NCBI GenBank assembly: GCA_033558025.1
Contig: JAUCEF010000013.1
Coordinates: 4,395,001 to 4,459,000 of the forward strand
Direction of reading: 5' to 3'
Origin: Phytophthora sp. 'mugwort'
Lineage: Eukaryota; Oomycota; Peronosporomycetes; Peronosporales; Peronosporaceae
Length of the DNA: 64,000 nt
Both the position numbers and the translations under genes were made by a program. The notes under the pieces are model-generated. The model was given only the letters and a program-made list of their open reading frames with translations, was not told where the DNA came from and did no database searches. Of the stretch, positions 41,811 through 51,796 are shown one piece after another; positions within the stretch are counted from its first letter, which is position 1, and the number at the start of each line of letters is the position of its first letter.

Positions 41811-43801
41811 TTACGAGCCCTCTTCCTCCTCATCGTCGCCTTGTTCAGACTGCTTGCCCTGCTCTGCTTTCGCCATGGCCTCAGCAGTACGAAGTTTGCG
41901 CTCAACATTAGCGCGCCGTCTATCACTTCGTGATAGCAATCTGCGTGCAGCTGTGAGATGCTTCACAGCTTCACTCCAGGCCTCGTTTGGTGTTAGCACA
42001 CTATCAGCATAAATCAAATGCGTTTCCCAATTTTTCGGGCGTAGCTTGAACGATCGCTGAAAAGCTGCAACAGCCTGTTGAAAGTCTTCCAATGCTGCAA
42101 ATATACGACCGTACGTGCACATCAGAATGCTCCAGCTAGTTTTTTCGTATTCCGGAATCTCCGAGAGGGCACTTTCCACAATTATCTTGGCACGCTCAGG
42201 GTCAATTGGCAACTCCAACAAGGCACGCATATTCCACACAGATGCATTCGAAGGATCAATCTTGAGCGCCTTTTCCAATGCTACGCGAGCAGCTGGAAAC
42301 CGACGATTCCGCTGCTCAATCTTAGCAAGTTCAACAAGCAGAGGAGCGTCATTGGGCACGTGTTGGCTTGCCATGGCGAGCACCGAGCGCGCCGCCTCAT
42401 AATTCTTCAATCTAGCTTCGACACGTGCCAATGCCCGCCACGACTCGATAACCGTTGGCTGCACTTTCGTAGCTTCCTCGTAGAGTTCTCGAGCATTGTC
42501 GAGCTCTCCGTGTTGCTCTTCGAAATCTCCGAACGCGTGTAGTACAGGGCCAATATGCTGCAGATTTTTGAGTGCAGTCTCAAAGATCTTGCGCGCATTG
42601 CGCATTCGGCCACGCCTTTTGTACAATACGGCAAGCGACATCATGCTCGGCACGTGGTCGGGATGCCGTTCCAAAGCCTCTATGTACAGTCCCACTGCTG
42701 CGTCCTCGTTACCAATCTCCTCCTCCATTTTCGCATACGAGTTGAATGCTGACGGTTCCACATACAGTCCACCATCGATGAGTCGGCGGTAAGCACGACG
42801 TGCCTCATATACGTCGCCAAGCTTGAAATGAGCCATAGCACCGAGAAGAACGAGCCACTTGTGGGTAGGAAAACGCTCAAAGGCAGTCGCAATCACCGCC
42901 AGCGCGTTCTTGTACAGTCCTGCATCATATTCGGATTTGGCCCATGCATGCCAAACTTGACCAGTAGCACGTGGGTGAGAGACAGCACTTTGGAAGATAC
43001 TGCGCGCCAGTCCAACGTGCTGGCACTTCGCCTCAAAGACACCGTAGGCCTGCATGATGAGAACGTCCCTCGGATGTTCATGTAGAAGATCCTGAAACCT
43101 CTCACGAGCCTCGTCCGGGTGTCCTGCTTGCACCTCCCACAGCGCCATCCCCAGTCCTGCCATCGGGTTGTGCGCATCCGTAGCCAGGATCACCTTGAAG
43201 ATGCGCTTGGCTTCTTGCAGATTCTTCGTCTCCAACTCCATGGAGCCCCACGACGTCCACAGCTCGGCGTCGAACGAGATCCGAGACGCCTTGGAGAAGA
43301 TCATCCGTGCCAGTCCGTAGTTCCCAGCCTTCCACTCCTACAGTCATAAGTACAAGCATCATACAACAGTTAATATATTGGTTGCATGTTGAAGGGTATC
43401 CATTCAGTCGTCCGTACCATGACGCCCCATTTGTTCCACATGCCCATATCCTTCGGATACCGGCGTTGCAGGACGTTGCGGAACAGGTTACGCGCCGTGG
43501 GCACGTCCTCGCGTACTAGTTCATTCAACGTAGGCTCAGGTCCCTGCCAGCGGCTCTTGAGGCCCTCAAGGTACTTAATATCGGGCTCCCACGGGGTTTT
43601 ACCCGACAGTTCGCTGAACTTCTTCTCCACCTGGCGCGCGAAGTCCTGACCCTCATATAACGCATCCATGGGTCGGTAGCTCGAGAACCGACGCGGTTGC
43701 ATCTGCAAGAAGGCTGCGGTCACCACGCCGTGCCGTGTCAGCGCTACGGGACGCCGCAGCGCACGCCCGGCGGCCAGCTGCAAGCGCCCCAAGCCTCTCA
43801 T
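41811..43801 (-). CDS. TPR/HAT-repeat protein, probably organellar RNA-processing factor, two exons
   Basis: Exon 1 is 43801-43418 and exon 2 is 43337-41811 (GTACGG...CTGTAG), giving 636 residues. The first 40 residues are rich in Arg, Ala and Leu with no acidic residues (MRGLGRLQLAAGRALRRP), a plausible mitochondrial presequence. From about residue 115 there are a dozen or more 34-residue helical repeats of TPR/HAT type, for example LWTSWGSMELETKNLQEA, VWHAWAKSEYDAGLYKNA and SWRALARVEARLKNYEAA. The W-x3-A/G-x2-E spacing is the half-a-TPR pattern of RNA-processing proteins such as HCF107, Mbb1 and PRP6. The tail is acidic (DDEEEEGS). The organelle and RNA role are inferred from repeats and presequence. 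Confidence 0.88.
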
Positions 43802-43963
43802 TTTTGCACTGGCACGTGTTTAACATTTGAATGACATGGCACTAAAGTGAAATGTGTTCCGGTTATTATATCCGGAAATGGATAGTGTGGCCCACATGCA
43901 CCTCTTGCGACGCGTTTGAACCAGTCAAATGCGTCGAGGAACTCCCGTCCCGCAGCAATCGCC

Positions 43964-43986
43964 GCTCATTACGTAAAAGCTTTTTT
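43964..43986 (+). promoter_or_regulatory. Possible oomycete initiator of the eS12 gene
   Basis: GCTCATTACGTAAAAGC lies about 45 bp before the eS12 ATG. It resembles the oomycete core promoter GCTCATT-type initiator followed by a T-rich stretch (CTTTTTT follows). Confidence 0.4.
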
Positions 43987-44013
43987 CCGAGGACTCCACC
44001 GTTTACAAGAATC

Positions 44014-44430
44014 ATGTCGGCTGAGGAAGTTGTGGCAGAGGTTGAGGTTCCCAAGGAGCTGGGCGAGATGGACGCTCTCAAGGAGGTGCTCAAGAAGGCG
44101 CTTATCCATGACGGCCTGAAGCGTGGCCTGCATGAGGCCGCCAAGGCCCTGGACTCGCGTCGCGCCCGTCTGTGCTGCCTGGCCCAGGACTGCGACGAGC
44201 CCAGCTATAGCAAGCTGGTGCGCGCCCTGTGCGAGGAGCACGGCGTGAACCTCATTCTTGTGCCCTCGGGCAAGCAGCTTGGCGAGTGGTGCGGTCTGTG
44301 CAAGATCGACGCTCTGGGCGAGGCCCGCAAGGTCGTGTCCACGTCGTGCGCCGTCATCACGGACTTCGGTGAGGAGACTCACGCCCTGAACGTGCTGCTG
44401 GACTACCTCAAGCGCCAGGGCGAGAACTAA
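44014..44430 (+). CDS. RPS12: 40S ribosomal protein eS12
   Basis: Small-subunit ribosomal protein of 138 residues, the usual length. The ATG at 44014 gives [20 protein letters not shown], an acidic N-terminus as in the family; the in-frame extension upstream to 43852 is not conserved. The L7Ae/L30e-like fold is seen in [39 protein letters not shown] and [18 protein letters not shown], all family signatures. Codon use is strongly GC-biased at third positions, with CTG, CTC, GGC and AAG preferred. This is what one expects of a highly expressed gene and differs from its neighbours. Intronless. Confidence 0.97.
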   Translation: MSAEEVVAEVEVPKELGEMDALKEVLKKALIHDGLKRGLHEAAKALDSRRARLCCLAQDCDEPSYSKLVRALCEEHGVNLILVPSGKQLGEWCGLCKIDALGEARKVVSTSCAVITDFGEETHALNVLLDYLKRQGEN

Positions 44431-45186
44431 GCATCAGGGACCGTTTTGTCTAGGCGGTGAACTAGGAGACCAAGTGCAGGACCGAGAGTAATGATGCCCG
44501 CGATCATAACACGAACGAACTCCTGGGGAGCCGCTGCTGTTGCTAGCGCTGTCTAGTGGGGACCGAGGCTTTCTGTCGGAAGCTTTTACACTATCATGCT
44601 ATCGGATCCGGTCTTCTTCGTTTTCTTTTCTGCGTGAAATATGTGATGCATGGATGAAAACAGGTTACAAACTTCAAACGGTCGACTTGATTTCCGTGTC
44701 AATTAAAGTTGCTGCTCTAAGTAGCTAAACGCATTTGTCCAATCAATTCTTTGGGTTTTGTAGCGCACGCACTCCGTACTCGCTTCCTCCTTCATCTGGG
44801 GCGCGCGAGATTTCTCTTGATGTATTTCTTGCGCGACAGGATCGGCTATTTATCACAAGAGATGAATGCTCCGAGATGGCCCGAGTTGAAGCACCTCTTC
44901 GTTTCCATCGCAGTAACGTGGTGAGTTTTTGTTTCACGCTTTAACGATGCTTGATGTGAAGCCGCCATTTTGACCGACAGACGCTCCAGCTGCCGTGGCC
45001 CCAGCAACAGCCAGGGAGAGGAAGCCACTTAAGCTGCCAAGGTCAGAATGCCTCTTGATAGACGACACTTTCCAACAGCTCCGTCAGCGACATCACCAAA
45101 GCGGCACACGCTCGTCACCGCCCAGGAGAAGCACGACTGGGTCTTGACGACTATCAAGCGCTTCGTGTATACAGAACATCAACTCA
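44431..45186. other. Stretch without recognisable gene
   Basis: About 750 bp between the eS12 stop and the DYRK stop. Open frames near 44735-44944 and 45048-45308 show no motif and the first lacks an ATG. I see nothing supportable beyond expected 3' ends. Confidence 0.5.
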
Positions 45187-47120
45187 TCATCGCTCGTGCG
45201 GTGACTTGTCGAGGAAACGGCGTTGCTTGGCCCGATTCAGCGGTGGCATCTGGGTCTCGGCGTTGCGTCCGTGGACATCGTGCATCGTGGATGCCCGCAT
45301 GTACTTGAACTTTCCCTGTGCTACGGACCCCTCCATCGATTCGTCTGGCTGCAACTGCCGCATACTCATTAGGAACGGGTGCTGCATCGCCTCGGTCGGT
45401 GTAATACGCGTGTCTGGGCTGTGCACGAGGCAAAGAAAAGTTAGTGCTGTCTAGCAGATAAACTACGAAATTTGTTATGCTCTAAAACGTACTTGAAGTC
45501 CAGCATGCGCATGACGAGGTCATGGAATGCAGGATACTGCTCTGGGCTGTGGTTTAGAGTGCCATATTTGTCGGCACTGGCAAGAATTTCTGCAAGCGTC
45601 TTTGTAGTTTCAGGAATCTACACAAGAAATACGCAACGGTTAGTGAGACAGAGCGACTAGATTATGCAGCAATTAAACCCACTCACCACATCAACTCCCT
45701 TTGGCGGGACGACCTTGTGCACCTTCAAGCGATAGTCGATCCACTTGTTATTGCCTTCGGTCATCACAATCTCATCAAAGTATTCCCGTCGATAGTTGGG
45801 ATTAGCACGGGCGATGAGCTCCCGCGGCGGCATGCCCAACACGTTAATGATTCGGTGCAGTTGGTCAGCCGAGTCGTAGCCGCAAAACAGAGGCTTGCCA
45901 GTATGCATTTCTACTAAAATGCATCCAAGACTCCACATATCAATAGCAGCTGTGTATCGCATGCCCAGCAGAACCTCTGGGGCTCGATAGAAACGGCTTT
46001 GGGTGTAGCGGTGAATCTACCGTACGAAGAAACATCGGGGGAATTGTCAGCCTCAAAATTACCCAAGAAACTCATAAGTCGCGAGTCATGACGCACCTGA
46101 TTGCGCGAAAGACACGAGCTGCCAAAGTCGATGAGCTTCAAAGAGCTGTGGCCGTGCGAAACCAGCAGAATGTTCTCTGGCTTCAGGTCGCAATGAATTA
46201 CATTGACATTCGGGTGCCGTATATACTCGAGCGCCTTCAAGATCTGCCGCGTGAACTTCCTCAGCAGCTTCAGGCTGATACCATGGAAGTTGGTTCCGCG
46301 CAGGACGTCAAAGAGGTTCGGTCCGAGCCGCTCAAACACCAGACACTGGTGTCCCTTGTGCATAAACGAATCAATCAGCCGCACTGCAAAAGACAAGAGA
46401 AAGTCATTTACGACACGACGGTTAGTCAAGCAGCCACATCGCATCAGCCGGAGAGCGACCCTTGGGTCGTCTAGTCCGAGAATAGACACCCCACACAGGA
46501 TGTTTTGGCGAGGCCAGGACGGGAGGGCCAGCACCTACCGATGTGATTGGTAGCGTCGTGCTGCTGAGGCAAATGAAGCTGCTGCAGGATGCTGATCTCG
46601 GTCTGGGCCTGCTCCGTGTACTGCTGCTTCTTCTGCACGATCTTAATGGCCACGAGCTGCTCGGTCGAGAGATCCTCGGCCTCCACCACCTGTCCAAACG
46701 ATCCCTGTAGTAGAATAGCGCAACCCATCAGTCTCCTGTCTATCTGCAGCTCCTAAAAAGATTAAGTTCAAGGTCCGTACCGCGCCAAGTTTCCGTCCGC
46801 GCACAAGGTAGCGGCCATTGTTGAATACCTCTTCGCCAGCCTCTGAGAATACGTAGTTGGCAGGCACTTTCTTCTTCTTCTTGGCCTGTACACCCGTTTG
46901 CTTGGGGTTGTGCTTCCGGTAGTAGTTCTGCGCTCAGAGCAACAACACACACGTAAGGTCACCATTCCAGACAAAACGCGAGATACCACACGCCAAGTCG
47001 CTGCTTGCCACGCACCACGTTGATGACATTCAGCGTGCGCATGAGATCCCGGGTGAGTTGTTGGCGGGGCGTGTCCTTGAGCGGCCGCCTGGCGGCGGCG
47101 GCGCCGTCCGTAATCTCCAT
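45187..47120 (-). CDS. DYRK-family dual-specificity protein kinase, seven exons
   Basis: Exons on the minus strand: 47120-47016, 46927-46781, 46704-46539, 46383-46097, 46016-45687, 45617-45493 and 45418-45187, all GT-AG and in phase, giving 463 residues. The N-terminal DYRK-homology box is present ([18 protein letters not shown]), followed by [12 protein letters not shown]. The Gly loop (LGAGSFGQVV, 82-91) is split by an intron. Catalytic Lys105, HCDLKPEN with Asp205, and DFG at 225-227 follow. The activation loop reads [13 protein letters not shown]; Tyr239 occupies the position of the autophosphorylated YxY second tyrosine, while the first is absent. It ends soon after [16 protein letters not shown] with a short basic tail. 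DYRKs regulate growth and development; substrates here are unknown. Confidence 0.93.
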
Positions 47121-47850
47121 CGCCTCTGGCTGCTCCTCTGTGTCGGTTTTTGAGCGCTTACGAGAAAAAAAGGGAGCGAGCGCGAAGCGCGGTTTTCTCG
47201 CGAGGTTTTATCGTTTTACGAGGTTTTTCGGTGGGAAACTTGCCTTATAGCATGTTATGTCACTCGATAGGCTCTCCGTTTTGCGCGCGCTTTTTATAGT
47301 GAGCGCGCGGCTAGTGTTGTCCCGGGCAGCTGGGAAGTGGGTCGGCGGGTCGATGCGATATGCGGTGTCGGTATCGTCGCGTGCGTGGCGAAGAGCGCGT
47401 CGCTGAGCGACGGCGTGCGAGAAATAAGCTCGGCTTGCCGGCTTTGGCGCCTTTGCAGGTTTTCCCGCGCTCGCGGCTATACAAATTTTCAGACTAAAAC
47501 GCGAAGATCGCGCCTCTCTATGTCAGGATCGCGATACAACTTGAAGCGACTAGGGAAGGAGCAGAGAAAAGAAAAAATACCCCGGTGATCGACCTGCTGC
47601 TCCTAGGCAACTTGCCATTGCCACTCGAACGTACATGTAGTAGAAAGCAGTGTAGATCTGTGGTGCTACGCTACAAGCAGCAAGCGCAATATATTGGCAT
47701 TGTGATCCTGCACGTAATGATTCTACGTTAGTTTGTGCCACGTCGCCGCTGTCACATGCACCCATCTTTTCCTATGCGTCAGTAGATCTGAATGCGAATG
47801 CTCATCATTCCCCAATCTCGCCTGAATTCCGCACTACTTATCCACTCATC
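47121..47850. other. Divergent promoter region
   Basis: About 730 bp between the DYRK and allantoicase starts. It contains a GC-rich inverted repeat (GCGCGCGC at 47283-47290 and GCGCGCG at 47303-47309) around TTTTTATAGTGA. No gene seen. Confidence 0.5.
47805..47820 (+). promoter_or_regulatory. Possible initiator element of the allantoicase gene
   Basis: TCATTCCCCAATCTCG lies about 45 bp before the ATG and resembles the oomycete initiator plus flanking promoter region (TCAYTYY followed by CAATTT-like). Confidence 0.4.
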
Positions 47851-49035
47851 ATGACGCCGCTCGACGAAGTAGGGACCATGACTGACTTGGCCAGCGCCTC
47901 ATACGGATCGCGCGTGCTGTTCGCGACCGACGAGTGGTTCGCGCCGGCGAGTCGCCTGCTGCTGCCTGAACCTCCCGTCTTCATTGCTGACAAGTTCACG
48001 AGCTTTGGCAAGTGGATGGACGGCTGGGAGTCGCGGCGCAAGCGCATACCTGGTCACGACTGGTGTGTGCTGGCGCTGGGTCTGCGCGGCGCTGTGGACA
48101 TCGTGGACGTCGACACCGCCTTTTTCACAGGCAACAACGCGCCGCGCGTGTCTATTCAGGCCGCAGACTTCTCCCAGACCAGCGACGCTGATGCTACACT
48201 GCGGATTCTCGCGGCCAAAGCCACGGAAGACCGTTCCATGGGCGCTTGTGCTTCGCCCGAGGAGCTCCGGCTGGCGGAGCAACTTCAGTCTGACAAATGG
48301 ATGGAGATTGTGCCGCCCACAAACCTCGGACCTGGATATGCCGAGACGCGCCACAATCTACTACGAGTGCCGCCGTCTAAAAGAGGCCCGTGGACGCACC
48401 TTCGAGTCAACATGTTCCCGGATGGAGGCATCGCACGTCTGCGTGCGTATGGAGAGGTGGTAATGGACTGGACGCGCGTCCCAGCCTCCAAGAAGCTGGA
48501 TCTTGTGAGCATTGCTCACGGAGGAAAAGTGGTCGGCTTTAACGATGCTCACTACGGCCACCCGCGTAATTTGATGGCTCCGGGACGCAGCAAGACGATG
48601 GCGGACGGCTGGGAGACTGCTCGCAAGGCCACACGTCCTGCCATTTTGAAGGTAGACCCTGCGACTGGGTTGCTGGAAGTACCCGGCAAAGACTGGGTAG
48701 TGCTCAAACTGGGGCATTTGGGTGTGATCCACCAAGTTGAAGTGGACACGAACCATTTCAAAGGCAATTTCCCCGAAAGCTGTTATGTTTACGGTACTCA
48801 ATTCGATGGCGGTGACGAGGAAAAGCTTCTGAAAGATGGAGCTGTTAAGTGGGAAGTTCTGCTACCTCGTGTGAAGCTTCAGGCACACAAACAGCAATAC
48901 TTTTCGGTCGCTGAGGGTAACTTGAAACTCATTCCTACTGGGGTCAACTACGTCAAGCTCGAGATGTTCCCAGATGGCGGCATCAGTCGTCTTCGGCTGC
49001 TTGGTCACAAGAAGGAAGAAGCTGCGCGCCTGTAA
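47851..49035 (+). CDS. Allantoicase
   Basis: Hydrolyses allantoate to ureidoglycolate and urea, a late step of purine breakdown that recovers nitrogen. Intronless, 394 residues; the family is about 330-400. Two homologous beta-sandwich halves are visible. The first has VFIADKFTSFGKWMDGWESR, GHDWCVLALG and VDVDTAFFTGNNAPRVS. The second has MADGWETARKATRP, GKDWVVLKLGHLGVIHQVEV and DTNHFKGNFPESC. The pair DGWE(S/T)-R and D-T-x-x-F-x-G-N-x-P is the allantoicase signature. The sentence-like repeat VNMFPDGGIARLR / LEMFPDGGISRLR closes each half. The start at 47851 gives MTPLDEVGTM; the second Met (residue 10) is an alternative. Confidence 0.96.
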   Translation: MTPLDEVGTMTDLASASYGSRVLFATDEWFAPASRLLLPEPPVFIADKFTSFGKWMDGWESRRKRIPGHDWCVLALGLRGAVDIVDVDTAFFTGNNAPRVSIQAADFSQTSDADATLRILAAKATEDRSMGACASPEELRLAEQLQSDKWMEIVPPTNLGPGYAETRHNLLRVPPSKRGPWTHLRVNMFPDGGIARLRAYGEVVMDWTRVPASKKLDLVSIAHGGKVVGFNDAHYGHPRNLMAPGRSKTMADGWETARKATRPAILKVDPATGLLEVPGKDWVVLKLGHLGVIHQVEVDTNHFKGNFPESCYVYGTQFDGGDEEKLLKDGAVKWEVLLPRVKLQAHKQQYFSVAEGNLKLIPTGVNYVKLEMFPDGGISRLRLLGHKKEEAARL

Positions 49036-49260
49036 GTAACGGGATCAAGAGGATGCTCCAAATTTTCTAAATACATTGATCATACGACTCCTCAGCTCCA
49101 AAAGTTTGCTTCTGGGTGCTGTCGCTCTCGTCATCACAGCGATACAAAACTTCTCGCGGTGGTCGAAAATGAATCCCTTCCCTGCACACATAACATATCC
49201 AAGGAATATTATTATTGTCAATAAATTAGTAGAAAAAAGGTTTTACACAGCTTCCTCACC

Positions 49261-49798
49261 TTAGAAGCTGCGAAATTGGCAAGTTACAAATACGAGCCAG
49301 GTGGGTATTGCTGATGCGCGGAGTATTGCTGCGGCATTGTTAGCACGGCTCGAGCTTGTGCAAGTAGACTGAGACGAAGAGTTTGGGTTCTGGCAAGTCT
49401 CTGCCCAGGCAGCAAATAATTTATGCACGGCTTCGCTGAACGTGAAGAACTCGACGTTAGGTCGACGGTGGTCGTTTGCTATCGCAACTGTTAATGGTTG
49501 TTTTCCCTTCGTTCGTTGAGCTTTTTTAGCCTTCATGAAGTCATATTTCTCTCCGTAGCTGCATCAATTTGGTCGAGTGTATGTAAAGGGTTTCCCTGTA
49601 CGTTTCTATCGAGATCAGTCCATTACCGCGAGTATCAAATCGATAAAGAAGTCGACAGCAGTCTGATGGTGATAGTTGTTCGAGTCCTAAGACGCGGTGA
49701 TAGCTCCTCAAGTTTTCTACAAAATCTGCCCATGGTACCAGCAGCATTTCCTCCTCGCTGGAATATTCGCTGTTCACAAGAGTACTGAAGAGCAGCAC
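49261..49798 (-). pseudogene. EF-hand-like protein fragment, broken
   Basis: The frame from 49798 to 49541 has one EF-hand-like loop (FDTRGNGLISIETYRE, acidic and Gly residues at the expected positions). It then ends, while the adjacent frame continues a coding-like segment (KYDFMKAKKAQRTKGK onward) to 49261. That suggests one shift near 49545, or an unseen splice. No start region or further EF-hands were found upstream on this strand, so this is probably a remnant of a larger calcium-binding protein. Low-to-moderate confidence. Confidence 0.4.
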
Positions 49799-50309
49799 CT
49801 TACGCAGTGGCTTTTTTTCTTAGCTTTATTTTACAAGGAGAATAGGTTTCAGCATTTCTAATGCGATGATAGAGGTTTCATCGACACAACCTCTCGACCA
49901 GCTGAGAGCTCGAGCAGGCACCGAACGCTTCAGGTGTTCGTAGACAGGTTTAACCGCTTTCTAATGCCCAGGTGTTCGTTTCATCGACGCGGCTGCTGGA
50001 TCAGGGGAGAGCGGAGGTTGCAGCTGAAACGTCCGCACAACCTCTCACCATTGCTTGAATTAGTGTTGTTAATTACCGTGGGATTAACTCCTAATAACTA
50101 CGAAGCGGTAATTAGTGAGGTTATTACCGAACGGTAATCCCGCTCCCTATTATAAATATTCGGTTGGGACGAAAATATTTTTGTTGTCTACATGGTCACA
50201 TTTGGACATTTATACTCGGACCTGACTGAGGCTGCAGTGCAAGGCTCACACAGTAGCCGTAGCTGGTGCAAGCCGTACGTGCGCGGCTGCAGAGAGCCAC
50301 CCGTCGACT
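49799..50309. other. Stretch without gene, with short imperfect direct repeats
   Basis: About 500 bp with no gene. TTTCATCGAC and AGGTGTTCGT each occur twice between 49875 and 49990, and ATTACCG-type motifs recur at 50070-50140, suggesting an old insertion or duplicated segment. Confidence 0.4.
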
Positions 50310-51420
50310 CGAAAAAAAAGACGATGCGCACACACACACCCAGCGGCGCGGAGATGGCGCTGCAGGAAGGCGACTACATCAGCGCCAACGGCACGACCAG
50401 CGGGGCGATTAAGGGCGAGCTGAAGTTGCAGAAAGCTGCGATGAGCAGCGAATCGGTGCAGTTCATGAAGTGGGTGGATGCGCAACGCCGCAAGGAGGTA
50501 TCATGAAGGCCGACACTCCCGGGAATCCCGCGAGGCCATTGCGCACGCGCGGAGGGCATCGGTCTGACACGACTAAGCACTTGTTCTTCAGCTTGGCGCA
50601 GTGCGTCGCATGATCGATGCGGTGGAGCTGGACGTGCTGTGCACGTTCAAGCAGGGCAATTTCGAGGGACCTTTCGCGCCACGGACGGCTGCCCGAGACC
50701 ATCCGTGCCGGGTCCGCCGCACGAGGGCAGTGAGCTGGATGAGCTGTAGCGCAGGCGGTGTAGGTCAGCAAAGCGGAGGTGCTGTCGCGCCCGGAGGAGG
50801 CGAACTCGATGATAGGTCTGAGTGGCCGTCGTCTGGGCATCGTATACCCGGCCATCACGGAGATGCAGGCGAAGGCCGTCGCGGAAGTGGTCATGAAGGT
50901 GGCAAGCGAGGGCATCTCGGTGCACTCGTACATCGTGATCCAGCTGGTGAGTTCGTTCGAGAATTGGAGCAGAAGGTGGGGCTGGCCAGGCGGTCGTGCA
51001 GGACGTGATCGGCAAGTTGTTTGCCTACAAGGTGGGAAATATGGTCGAGGAGCCGCGCGGTGTGCGGCAGGTCGGCATGTTGGCCAAGGTGACGGAGTTC
51101 CCCTCATTCGGCATGAACGACCCGACGCAGATGACGTTCGGCATATCTCACGACGACGCGCAGGCCAAGTTCATGTCGCACTACGTGAAGCACGGCGCGA
51201 TTGAGAAGACCGTTCGAGACGCTGGACCTGGAGGGCATGGCCGAGCTGGTCCGGCTGAGCATGGAGCGCGACGTGACCGAAGCTCGATCTGGGCATCTTC
51301 CGCGAGTACGCCGGCGACTCGCAGTGGATCAGTTCTTCGAGATTGCTGGGCACAAGTTTGTCTCCTATGCGCGATGGTGGCGTCATGCAGCTCTGAAACT
51401 GAACAAGTGCGCCAACTAGC
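50310..51420 (+). pseudogene. Pyruvate phosphate dikinase (PPDK) relic
   Basis: Pieces of PPDK in correct order but changing frames. EGDYISANGTTSGAIKGEL (about 50365) matches the end of the swivelling phosphohistidine domain. A degenerate NFEGPF (about 50655) comes next. EEANSMIGLSGRRLGIVYP and AITEMQAKAVAEVVMKVASE (50795-50910) correspond to the PEP-binding barrel, where intact enzymes have NPMxGxRGxRLGI. SFGMNDPTQMTFGISHDDAQ (about 51110) equals the family's SFGTNDLTQMTFG motif. PFETLDLEGMAELVRLSMER then appears in another frame, with a degraded C-terminus. At least four frame changes and missing stretches rule out activity. PPDK is a glycolytic enzyme in many oomycetes, so an intact copy is expected elsewhere in the genome. 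Confidence 0.8.
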
Positions 51421-51796
51421 AGAACGAGATTGATTCGAAGATGAAGCAGCGACGCCTCTGTGAAGACGCAACCAGATCTGTGATTGGCAAAGTAGAAGAT
51501 AACACGCATACGGCTATTAAATGCACATCCGTGAAGTCAATTGAGCTCATTTACGCAATTTTTTTCATTTACGCAAGCAGACCACGTCAACGTTGCTGAC
51601 TTCGAGTCCCTCTACTGCGCACGCTTCCCCTCACTGTCGTTCGGACAGGAGTAGAATATTTATCAGCTATGGCTGTAGTTGTAGATCCGCCACACCTGAT
51701 TCCTTCATTAGCGCGTGGAAGATGAAATTCATCTGCTCTCGTGAATACGCTTCCTGCAGCTGTAGTCTGGGAGAGCGGAATCAGTATGCGTGCATC
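51421..51796. other. Spacer between two relics
   Basis: About 375 bp. No gene or clear terminal repeat of the neighbouring hAT relic seen. Confidence 0.45.

Noticed and set aside
43852..44013. N-terminal extension of eS12
   Set aside because: Not conserved; contains the likely initiator region. The ATG at 44014 gives the normal length.
44735..44944. Possible small gene between eS12 and DYRK, with a GTGAGT...GACAG intron
   Set aside because: No ATG start, no recognisable motif, and the second exon ends after about 25 codons.
50463..51107. Minus-strand frame of 214 codons across the PPDK relic
   Set aside because: Antisense shadow; PPDK motifs are only on the plus strand.
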